DNA from: Cymbomonas tetramitiformis
Taxonomy: Eukaryota; Chlorophyta; Pyramimonadophyceae; Pyramimonadales; Pyramimonadaceae
Reading direction: 5' to 3'
Assembly: GCA_001247695.2 (NCBI GenBank)
Contig: LGRX02035483.1
Span: 372,001 to 436,000 of the forward strand
DNA length: 64,000 nt
This document shows positions 56,436-64,000 of this stretch, in pieces. The position numbers and the translations under genes are program-made. Every line of letters starts with the position of its first letter. The stretch's first letter is position 1. The notes beneath the pieces are model-generated. The model had not been told where the DNA came from, did not search any database, and was given only the letters and a program-made list of their open reading frames with translations.

Positions 56436-57215
56436 TCACGCGATCGAAGTTATCACGTTTCTCTTACCATCGAGTGCAACACTCGTCAGCTTCAAGGGTA
56501 CGGAAATAAGTATTTTTTCGACCAACAACGACTCCTCTGCAACCTCCACGCGCAAGTCGTAATGAACAAGGGATGTCCAATTTCTGCACAGTCGGTTGAA
56601 CAATACTTTCCAACTCGCGGCGTCGCGCACGTCGAGAGTGTCCGACGTCTGGAACAGCTGCACGTGCGTGAGTTTCGTCAAAGAGGCTAACCTGGCTATG
56701 TCCTGATATCGCATAGTGTGAGTGATTCCGAAACGCAGCACTCTCAGATGCGCGTACGCTAAAGCTACCGACATGTACAGATCTTCTCGCGCGTTTGCGT
56801 CGAGCACCATCAAATGCACCTTGTTGCGGTTGTGCATCGCGGGAATACAGTAATCTTCCGCGTCCGTGCTGGTGTCCACAAAGCAGAGACTGACGACTTC
56901 GCTTACTAACCACAAGCGTATTTCGCAGAGTTCCATCGGCGTAAAGTTAATACGCAGCCACTGACGAAGGAGGTGATTCTCACTTTCTTTTGTAAAATTA
57001 TCATCGCCCAAAAAGCTGTCGTAGCGCAGCAAGGCGTGCAAGCATACGAAAGAATCCAACTCGGTCGTATCCTTGTTCTGCAATTTGTCAAACAGGCAGA
57101 CGTGATCCTGCTTAAAAAGTGTTATGCGATTGGTATGGTCCAGCGCATATTTCTTTACGAACTTTACCAAAGTGCCCGAGTGCCAGAAGGTGACGTATTG
57201 ATAGTTGGCATCCAT
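56436..57215 (-). CDS. Unrecognised protein, 259 aa
   Basis: 259 aa from an ATG at 57215. The C-terminal half (about 150-240) has Leu/Val-rich strand-helix units (for example Leu-x-x-Leu-x-x-Val-x-Leu-Phe and Leu-x-Val-Leu-x-Phe-Gly-Ile) that look like two or three degenerate leucine-rich repeats; the first half is helical. A GTTCGATCGAC motif lies 57 nt upstream and no TATA box was found. Confidence 0.6.
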   Translation of the reverse strand: MDANYQYVTFWHSGTLVKFVKKYALDHTNRITLFKQDHVCLFDKLQNKDTTELDSFVCLHALLRYDSFLGDDNFTKESENHLLRQWLRINFTPMELCEIRLWLVSEVVSLCFVDTSTDAEDYCIPAMHNRNKVHLMVLDANAREDLYMSVALAYAHLRVLRFGITHTMRYQDIARLASLTKLTHVQLFQTSDTLDVRDAASWKVLFNRLCRNWTSLVHYDLRVEVAEESLLVEKILISVPLKLTSVALDGKRNVITSIA

Positions 57216-57271
57216 CTCCTAGAAACACTCTACTTAAAGATCTGGTAAAAGCTCAAAGCGGAATGTGCGAC

Positions 57272-57282
57272 GTTCGATCGAC
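57272..57282 (-). promoter_or_regulatory. GTTCGATCGAC motif
   Basis: Exact copy 57 nt upstream of the start at 57215. Confidence 0.5.
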
Positions 57283-57363
57283 GAAGACGCTCGAATTCAA
57301 CGCACCAGAAAAAACAGGTATCGCTTGCCCCGATCCCGCCTATGGCGAGGAACTATCCGATAG

Positions 57364-57480
57364 CCAACATCTTAAGCGTGGATCTTCGATAGATGCTGGG
57401 ATTTTGTGGAAGTCGTCTTTGTATCTTTCACACCGACTATAACACCGTTGGTATGTTTTAAGAACAGCGCTGTTTCAAAC
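57364..57480 (+). repeat. MITE-like repeat, copy R14
   Basis: Left two thirds of the family: CTTCGATAGATGCTGGGATT, TTGTGGAAGTCGTCTTTG, CACACCGACTATAACACCGT, TGGTATGTTTTAAGAACAG. The right end runs into the 3' end of the minus gene at 57458. Confidence 0.65.
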
Positions 57481-58432
57481 GCTTTGAAAGAGCTTGCCTC
57501 TGCGATTCGCACTTGATATCGATCACAGCTTCGTCGATTGCCGCAGACAATACAGCTTTTGCAAGATTTGAGCTGAATACCGATAATTCGCCGAACGATG
57601 TTTTTTCTGCTTCAAACTGTTGCAAAGGAGGTACGATCAGAGTATCCACAATATATACCGCTTTGGCGATTTTAAAGAGAAGGGAATCGTTCGAAACATC
57701 ACTATTTTTCTGCTCATCTGTGAAGGAGAGTATAAATGATTGCCACTCGCTATCCGTTAGTTTATTGTAAAAAATGGAAAACGCGGCGTCTAAAATATGC
57801 TTTAAATCCGTTTCGTCCACATTTGCGGATGAGGAGTTAAGAATAAGCACGACCTCACTTTTTAGATACTGGTGTAAGATACTGTAAGAAGGAATCCGTT
57901 CCCAATTACGTCTTGTGACATTGATGTTCTGTATGGCAATGTTCAAAATGTATTTGTAATAGTCTGACAAATTGAAGGAGTCAGAATGTACTTGAACGGG
58001 ATCTTCTTCACGACTCCGGTGACGTGGATTAACGGTTGCTTTATGATTCAAGTCGTACATTTGTCGATTGTACAAAATATCCGCAGCCACCAAAGTGGTC
58101 AATGTTACGACATTGATTTTTTCGCTCTCGTTTTCGATGTTGTATGTAGCAAACACTTGTTCGTAAAGTGTGCACAACTTTTCTTTTATTGTTTCAGTTA
58201 GTTTGCCCACAGGTGCAACCTCCTTTTGTAAATGTTCATCGTCAGCGATCTTGCACAACGTGTGCGCAGCTTGCAAACTGCGTAATCCCGCCGAGTTATT
58301 TTTCACTCTGCAGACTTCGGCTATTGTATGCACCTCTTCGCAGTCATTCAATTGCTTTAACTCGTTTTTGCAAAAATACGAAATTTCATTTTCTGACATG
58401 ATGCGTACGCCGTCGCTAGACGTGACAAACAT
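57458..58432 (-). CDS. Helical protein, 324 aa
   Basis: 324 aa from the ATG at 58432, or 313 aa from the ATG at 58399. All-helical in look, with Cys mainly in the first 90 residues, no membrane segment and no family recognised. A minus-strand TATA-like ACTTATAATA (58452-58461) lies 20-60 nt upstream and fits the second ATG better. The C-terminal codons overlap repeat R14, so part of the tail derives from the repeat or the repeat has decayed into coding sequence. Confidence 0.6.
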   Translation of the reverse strand: MFVTSSDGVRIMSENEISYFCKNELKQLNDCEEVHTIAEVCRVKNNSAGLRSLQAAHTLCKIADDEHLQKEVAPVGKLTETIKEKLCTLYEQVFATYNIENESEKINVVTLTTLVAADILYNRQMYDLNHKATVNPRHRSREEDPVQVHSDSFNLSDYYKYILNIAIQNINVTRRNWERIPSYSILHQYLKSEVVLILNSSSANVDETDLKHILDAAFSIFYNKLTDSEWQSFILSFTDEQKNSDVSNDSLLFKIAKAVYIVDTLIVPPLQQFEAEKTSFGELSVFSSNLAKAVLSAAIDEAVIDIKCESQRQALSKRLKQRCS

Positions 58433-58603
58433 ACGATCAAATTTGTATGTACTTATAATAGTAATCTTAGAGGTGTCCTTTTTGTTTATCTCACCATGCT
58501 ACAAGGAAAACTTGAAATTTAGAATCCTATTAATTTTCCGTGCGGTGTCGTTTATGCATGTCACGCTCGAGGTTCCGAGGTCAGCATGCAACATTCATGA
58601 AAC

Positions 58604-58776
58604 TTTTTTCGCGCGCGCNNNNNNNNNNNNNNNNNNNNNNNNNNNNNNNNNNNNNNNNNNNNNNNNNNNNNNNNNNNNNNNNNNNNNNNNNNNNNNNNNN
58701 NNNNNNNNNNNNNNNNNNNNNNNNNNNNNNNNNNNNNNNNNNCCCCCCATGCTTCGCGCGCGCGAAATATTTTGGA
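58604..58776. repeat. CG hairpin copy holding the assembly gap
   Basis: Left arm TTTTTTCGCGCGCGC, then 124 N (58619-58742), then CCCCCCATGCTTCGCGCGCGCG and an AT end. The borders match other hairpin copies of about 50 nt, so the gap probably is the failed read of a hairpin; its true length may differ from 124. Confidence 0.75.
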
Positions 58777-59003
58777 TTCCTCTTCTTGAGGCACTTTCAT
58801 TGCGGGGGTTTCGTGCGTTTTATCTTGCGTAGCAGTTTTACCACTGGAAGTGTTTTATGCGCTCGAGGAGTCCGCGCAAACTTTTGAGTAAGAACTCCGC
58901 AAATGCGTCGGTCGTCGATCGAATACCACAAGCTCCAACGCAAAAATATCGTAGTTTGATCACGCTGGAATTGTCGCTGAAGTTTTGCTTTCGCCAGAGG
59001 ATC

Positions 59004-61044
59004 ATGACCACGGAGGACAACGAAGAAAGTGTGCCCACGACAGTCGTTTTTTGCGTGGAAAAACTGATACAGGATGCTCAGAAGCAAAGCGCCATCGATC
59101 TGACCCTGACTTTGCTGAAACGAGTCGCGCGTTGGGAGGCATGGAGCACGTTCGAGAAGTCGCCGCGCACGTGCGACCTAGAAAGCCGTCGCAAGGGACG
59201 CATCGGACTCATCAGTTGTGACACGAATTACGAATGGAGTCTCTCGGGCACAGGCAGAATTTACATCCGACAGATGAAGCAGGAACTGTCCGTGTCAAAA
59301 ATCAAGCGTGAGACGAGACGACAATGGGTTCACATGCTGTGGATCGTATGCAATCATCAAGTCGACGAGACCTACGGGACGGCCGCTACGAATCCAGCCG
59401 CGGTCCTTCGACAACAGACGCGAAGACTTGTGAATCGTGTGGTTCGATACGTGGCGGACCGCTACAACCCGGAGCCTTTTTCGCCTGGAGTCGTCTTGCA
59501 CGTGCACAGCGACGCGTGCAAATGTCCCACGATATGCCGTGTCGAGCTGGTCGAAAACAATGAATTGGTTTTCTTGCCGATCGAAACGGACGAACGCAAG
59601 AAGACTCTGTTGACGGCTTTGAACTTCAAGAATGAAGTGAAGCCTTTTTTTAGTCGAAACGTGCAGATGTGCATCATCAACGATCGTCTGCACGAGCGCG
59701 AGTTGCCGCGCGTGGAGGTGCGCGATTTGACACATTTTCGCCTGTTGCTTGTTTGACCGGATGCGGTTGGGTAGCGTGAGACGGATCGCTTATTTCGTGC
59801 AGGGAATCGTGACGTGTCCTCAGATTACGGCTAAATGTCAGTACATCGTAGGCAGTAAGCTCCTCTGCGACGGAGCAATTCTTGCACAAAAACTATACGT
59901 GCACACTCAAGTCGATGCGGTGAAAGAGGAGATGCTCGAGGAGCTTCGCGATCGGAGCACGTTCGAAATGTACAAGGAGTTCAAGGAGATTCTTAAGAGG
60001 ACTTTCGACGCGAGCACCGATCACGGCGACGCTTATTTACACATCTTCGAATTCACTCTGATGGTCATGACTCGGGGCTTAGTCACCGATGACAGCGCGA
60101 GCTATCCTCTGTACGTCGTGACAGACAACAATCTCTTGGAGAATCTGCGGAGCCTGTGTGGATCCGACGCCTTCACGCTTCGCAGCAACATGCACGTCGC
60201 CTACGAGAGCTTGAAGAACCGACAGTGCGAGGGTCGCCTTGTCACGCTCGCCGCATCGTTGGAGCAGTTGACGGGTTCGGTCAAGAGGGAATTCGCACGT
60301 CTGCACAAACACGGATTCGTGTCGTGGAGCAATCGCGCTGGTCGCATCGGCAACAGGCGGATGATCACTTACATCAAAGTCGATTGTCAGCGTCTGCTCG
60401 AAGTCGGTAAGATGGGAATCGACGACGTGCGGATCATACGAACGCGACTGAGCTCCCCCTGCTCCCTACTGTCCGCGCAGGATGTCGGTAGATTGTGGAC
60501 GCTGGGCGCGTGTTTTTTGGAAAAGGAAGTGAAACGCCTACCTTTTTTTGAAAGCCTGCAAGAAGACTCGGCGTCCTGGAATGATCTCAAACGGCATCTG
60601 ATGGATTCGATCAAGGGAAGTGAGGGCGCGAAGTCGAGCAACGGCGGGTCCATCCACGTTCGCAGCTTTTTGAACAGCGCGGTGCAGCACACATACAACC
60701 TTTTCAAACTGCAAAACTTTGACTGCGCGCGGCTCGAGAGAATGGTCCTTGCGTACGCCAAACGACTGAGGAACAAGCAAACCGCGCACAACGACAGTCG
60801 CAGCGTGGCCTTCAGATTCTTTCTGCGAGACCGTCGATGCTCGAGCGCGAATTTCCTCTCTATACTGAGAGACTGCGCGAAGAAGCAGTTTTGTATCAAA
60901 CACGACTTGGGACTGAGCACCGCTGATACGACCAGCGAACCGATTCAGGTCGAGGTGCACGAATCCGTCTGCGACAAGAGCATGCTCCCGCTTTTTCAAG
61001 TGCGGCGTGTACTACCGCGGAGCGAGTTTATTCTGAAGAAGTGA
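59004..61044 (+). CDS. Two-exon unknown protein, about 650 aa
   Basis: Exons 59004-59717 and 59803-61044 give 651 aa; an in-frame ATG at 58857 would add 49 residues. Without splicing the first frame stops at 59754-59756 and the next begins with a poor start at 59761. The protein is Arg-rich, helical/mixed, with Cys in both exons and a His-x-Asp-Ala-Cys-Lys-Cys segment late in exon 1. Exon 2 has a long helical stretch with repeated Leu/Phe-Cys. No family recognised. Its base composition is like the 10-24 kb genes rather than its AT-richer left neighbours. No TATA box was seen; the region upstream is the N-gap hairpin. Confidence 0.6.
59718..59802 (+). other. Intron of 59004 gene
   Basis: 85 nt, donor GTGCGC (same as the D5-like intron 2), acceptor TTTCGTGCAG, phase 0. 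Confidence 0.65.
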
Positions 61045-61310
61045 CCGAGATTGACTTTCTTCAATCGCCGACCTCGGACGACGCGTAGGCGCCGAAGCGA
61101 GACGTTCCCGAATTGCGGACGAGATCTCGTCGCCTGTTCGCTGCGCTGTCGAGGCGCAATGCTTGGCGGGGTTATGATAAACATATAAGTGATAACTCAA
61201 CTCTTTTAGCTGATCACAACACGCATATTTTGCTGTTAAAAAAGAGGGGTGGAAACGAGATGGCGTGCAGAACGAGCACGCTAAATTTCGCTCATTACAA
61301 AGACCGTTTC

Positions 61311-62291
61311 TTAATAATCATTTAGGAAGGTTTTGAAGATCAACTCGATCTCTTTTTGCGTCAGAAGAGAGCGTCCGAATTGTTTTGGATGTTGGAAGTT
61401 GCGAAGCGAGGACTGCAGGTTAAAATGCAGCTTGCCAACCGAAGGGCGCAACCGTTTCATACGCAAATAAATGATCGCGAACGGATTCGGTTGATCGCAG
61501 TATCGTAGATAGTCGTGAGAGACGCTTGTTCTCAGGTGTGCCTCGCAATCGGAGAACAAGTCCGATTGCAGGAGCTTATACAAAATCAGCACGAAAATGA
61601 TTAGGAGTCTGCACCCTCGGCAGTCGTCGTCGAAGAGTACCGCATCCTCGAAATCGTTGCAAAGCGTACCGTCGACACAACCTGGTAGTAGTCTCAGGCG
61701 TATGTAGGAGTCGGCTTGTCGAATATAAAACCTTCTACTCCAGACGCGACGACCGGCGTCGACGTCTGCATTCGGAACGTTGGGTACATCGTCGGCGAGG
61801 ACTACGGGGCGGTGTTGCGCGTCGTCCGCGTCGAGTTGTGCTCGCAACATCTTCGCCATCCTATGTAGCGGGGTGTCGCCGTCGTCGAAAGGGTGTTTCA
61901 GGAATATACAGTTCGCGAATCTATATCTCGCGACCAACGCATCCACCGTGTTTTGCAACGCGGTTTCCTCTTTCCAAACAAAAGTGGTTGACAATTTCTC
62001 GACCGTAGGCGATTTCGACATGCACGCATGCTCTGCGACGTCGAATGAGGTCGAACGTGCTTTATCAGACGCGACAAGAGTGGCGTTTATTCCGTTATCG
62101 CACCAAACCTCTCTGTGGGCTTCGTCAGTTTGATTGAGCTCGTTTCGTTTGAGATTTGCGGCATTCTTGATGCTGACAAATTTCGAACAAAACAACGTCA
62201 AGATAACAGCCGGGAAGAACATACAGACGGCCATTTCTAAGGCGCCCAAATTACCGTCGGAGCTCGTGAACATTTGCCTGGTGCGTATCAT
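61311..62291 (-). CDS. Membrane-anchored protein, 326 aa
   Basis: 326 aa from the ATG at 62291. A hydrophobic stretch near residues 18-38 could be a signal anchor, followed by a polar, Asp/His/Cys-containing domain, a second hydrophobic segment (about 228-242) and a basic C-terminus. Several Cys lie near 205-225. Type II membrane protein is the likely topology. No family recognised. It converges on the 59004 gene. Confidence 0.55.
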   Translation of the reverse strand: MIRTRQMFTSSDGNLGALEMAVCMFFPAVILTLFCSKFVSIKNAANLKRNELNQTDEAHREVWCDNGINATLVASDKARSTSFDVAEHACMSKSPTVEKLSTTFVWKEETALQNTVDALVARYRFANCIFLKHPFDDGDTPLHRMAKMLRAQLDADDAQHRPVVLADDVPNVPNADVDAGRRVWSRRFYIRQADSYIRLRLLPGCVDGTLCNDFEDAVLFDDDCRGCRLLIIFVLILYKLLQSDLFSDCEAHLRTSVSHDYLRYCDQPNPFAIIYLRMKRLRPSVGKLHFNLQSSLRNFQHPKQFGRSLLTQKEIELIFKTFLNDY

Positions 62292-62507
62292 GCGGTCCTC
62301 GGATCGAGCAGACGTGCACGGGCTGCTTTCGGTTCTCCTTACGGTGGATCCTGTGAGGATCGAGGAGTCGTGTCGACGGCCGTGCGCGGTGTGCGGGCGA
62401 CTGCGACGAAAGGCTGGAGCGCATTTGCAAGCACGTACAAAAATTATGGATGCTCCTTACGTGGGTGGTTTTCTAATAACTTTGATATTTTGTTTTCATT
62501 ACAACTT

Positions 62508-62517
62508 GTATATATAC
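62508..62517 (+). promoter_or_regulatory. TATA run before 62648 gene
   Basis: GTATATATAC about 130-140 nt upstream of the ATG at 62648. Confidence 0.4.
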
Positions 62518-62647
62518 GCGCGGAATTCTTATGACGAGAGCATTTTGTACGAGTCGCTTTATCGTACTCCGGACTGAATCTATATCGGCGTCTGGATTGC
62601 GTGCCTAGGCAACTGTGCGTCACCAACACTGCTCGTACGCACAACTC

Positions 62648-62986
62648 ATGGATTTCCAAGAAATAAGAGTGCCCGTTCGACTGAAAAACACGTTTCTCTT
62701 ATCGTGGTTGATACGAACTCGTGCTGTGACGGAAATGACCATATCCTTCGCGGCGGCTCAGGCCGCCATACCGGTCATACATTCGTTTTTCAAAAATTAC
62801 GACTGGGAAGACGCCGATTCAGTCGTCACGTTTATTATTGTGGCGATACTCACTTACGCCGCCTACTGCGTGTTGATATACAGCATAGAGGTGATCGAAA
62901 ACAAACTTAACTACACCGCAGATTTCAGAGTCGTCGAAACGATGAAACAGAAATCTAAAAGAGTGTCTTCGATAAACGTGGATTGA
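62648..62986 (+). CDS. Small two-span membrane protein, 112 aa
   Basis: 112 aa from the ATG at 62648. Hydrophobic segments near residues 33-50 and 62-85 suggest two membrane spans; tail basic. No family recognised. The frame starts earlier (62615) without an ATG. Confidence 0.55.
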   Translation: MDFQEIRVPVRLKNTFLLSWLIRTRAVTEMTISFAAAQAAIPVIHSFFKNYDWEDADSVVTFIIVAILTYAAYCVLIYSIEVIENKLNYTADFRVVETMKQKSKRVSSINVD

Positions 62987-63328
62987 TGATCACCGTAGTC
63001 ATGGGACAGGCTGTCGGGTGGGTGTCAAAGTAAGGCTGTACCTTCAAGTTGCTAGCGCCATGAATCAAAACCGCGTAGAAATCCAAAAGAAAATAAGTGA
63101 AATTGTGGCGCGTACGAGTCTTTCTGTGCGTATATATACACGCATGTGTGTGCGCGCGTGTTCACGCGCACGCGCGGGGTTGTGCTCGATGTGACGGTCC
63201 AACATACGGGATAGCGTCAAACCACTTCCTTCCCGTCCGAGTATATTAACGTATGCTTATATATATACATAGACAATTGTCGCAGTTATATTCCAGAACG
63301 AGTTGATCTTCGTGCCGTTGCAAACAAA
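62987..63328. other. Spacer with alternating purine-pyrimidine tracts
   Basis: Alternating sequence from about 63128 to 63178 (TA then CA/CG dinucleotides) could adopt Z-form. A TATA run (63259-63268) serves the next gene. No gene seen. Confidence 0.5.
63259..63268 (+). promoter_or_regulatory. TATA run for 63329 gene
   Basis: TATATATATA about 60-70 nt upstream of the ATG at 63329. Confidence 0.55.
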
Positions 63329-63670
63329 ATGCGGAGTATGTTGGCAGAGAGAACCGTGAACAGGTATGTATGTTACGACGACGACGGTGTAGAGATCATC
63401 AGCGCGGACGACTGCTATCGGTACGAGAATTCGACGTACAGCGACGACTACGTGACGGGGGTGGTCATATTTTCGATCCTCTCGTTTTTCCTCGTTCTTA
63501 CGTGTTTTTTGTGCATGTCAACTTCGAATTACATGGGATATTACACCTCAAATCGTTTAGCGTTGCGAACCATCCGGCCTACGAACAACAACAAGAAAGA
63601 CAAACTGTCTACAGTATCAGAACGCAATACTCCCGTCTTCGAATTGGAAGCGGGAGAGATGGACGAATAA
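63329..63670 (+). CDS. Single-span membrane protein, 113 aa
   Basis: 113 aa. An acidic Tyr/Asp-rich N-terminal region of about 40 residues with two Cys, one strong membrane segment (about 43-66, Val/Ile/Phe/Leu/Cys), then a basic and polar tail with Asn/Lys and an acidic end. No signal peptide; could be type III. No family recognised. TATA run 60-70 nt upstream. Confidence 0.6.
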   Translation: MRSMLAERTVNRYVCYDDDGVEIISADDCYRYENSTYSDDYVTGVVIFSILSFFLVLTCFLCMSTSNYMGYYTSNRLALRTIRPTNNNKKDKLSTVSERNTPVFELEAGEMDE

Positions 63671-64000
63671 ACCGGAATATCGGAGTACGCGAGCTTTGTC
63701 GAGGCTCGTTGCATTGCCTAAGCGGTGTCTTCTTGCGAGACACGCGGTACTCAGATCGAATCGAGCGTCCGCAGAAATGTCGACACGCTTTTCGACATGG
63801 TTTGGTTCCGAAGGGATTAGAAGTCGATGAACGATTCCAACTTGCAGCGCGTGGATTCGTGATTGTCCCTCGCGTCGAAATTCATCCACGAGACCTCGAC
63901 GTTGTCGGCCGCGACGTGCACAACTCGCAGGATGCATAGAACACCTATACTCGATTGTCTATCGTCACACTTTAACTGGTGTAATTGTTTCACATGCTCG
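63671..64000. other. Right edge
   Basis: 330 nt with frames on both strands (for example minus 63617-63937) that have no domain; the minus one may be the edge of a gene but cannot be supported. Confidence 0.35.

Noticed and set aside
62134..62577. 147-aa plus-strand frame
   Set aside because: Overlaps the start of the minus gene 61311-62291 and has the TATA run of the next gene inside; no domain.

Overview
This window looks like part of the genome of a large double-stranded DNA virus of a eukaryote, or an integrated copy of one. Genes lie close together on both strands, many have a TATA box 40-165 nt upstream, and two NCLDV-type replication genes are present: a D5-like SF3 primase-helicase and an SF2 helicase with an embedded zinc-binding module. 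There is no ribosome-binding-site logic, tRNA or rRNA. Several genes are cut by short GT...AG introns of 85-178 nt, so the genome must be transcribed where a spliceosome is available. No capsid, polymerase, ATPase or RNA polymerase gene was recognised here, so I do not assign a family or host.

Layout. 0.8-10 kb: a MYND zinc-finger protein, a coiled-coil protein, two tandem Cys-rich paralogues, a lipoxygenase-fold enzyme (6612-8303, minus strand) and an ankyrin-like protein. 10-20.6 kb: an unrecognised 1889-aa protein and three unrecognised mid-size proteins, possibly structural. 21-27 kb: SF2 helicase, then the D5-like gene in three exons. 27-35 kb: small unknown genes, a zinc-binding protein flanked by inverted repeats, a nucleoside-hydrolase-like protein, a two-exon gene and an acidic repeat protein. 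36-41.5 kb: F-box/LRR-like protein, MFS transporter, PD-(D/E)XK nuclease. 42-47 kb: one long gene with at least three introns and one frame break. 47.5-51.2 kb: a repeat-rich protein followed in the same frame by an SGNH-hydrolase-like domain. 51.5-64 kb: membrane/coiled-coil proteins, a second spliced gene pair and small membrane proteins.

Between genes lie three non-coding families: a MITE-like repeat of about 165 bp with inverted ends (at least 14 copies), a CG-rich hairpin with a C-run loop (one copy contains the 124-N assembly gap), and the palindromic motif GTTCGATCGAC just upstream of several genes that mostly lack a TATA box.

Inferred working: the D5-like protein, SF2 helicase and nuclease serve DNA replication and processing. 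The lipoxygenase, nucleoside-hydrolase-like, SGNH-like, MFS, F-box/LRR, ankyrin and MYND proteins look like host-interaction or metabolic genes. The strongest novelty candidates are the lipoxygenase, the intron inside the P-loop of the D5-like gene, and the MITE and hairpin families.
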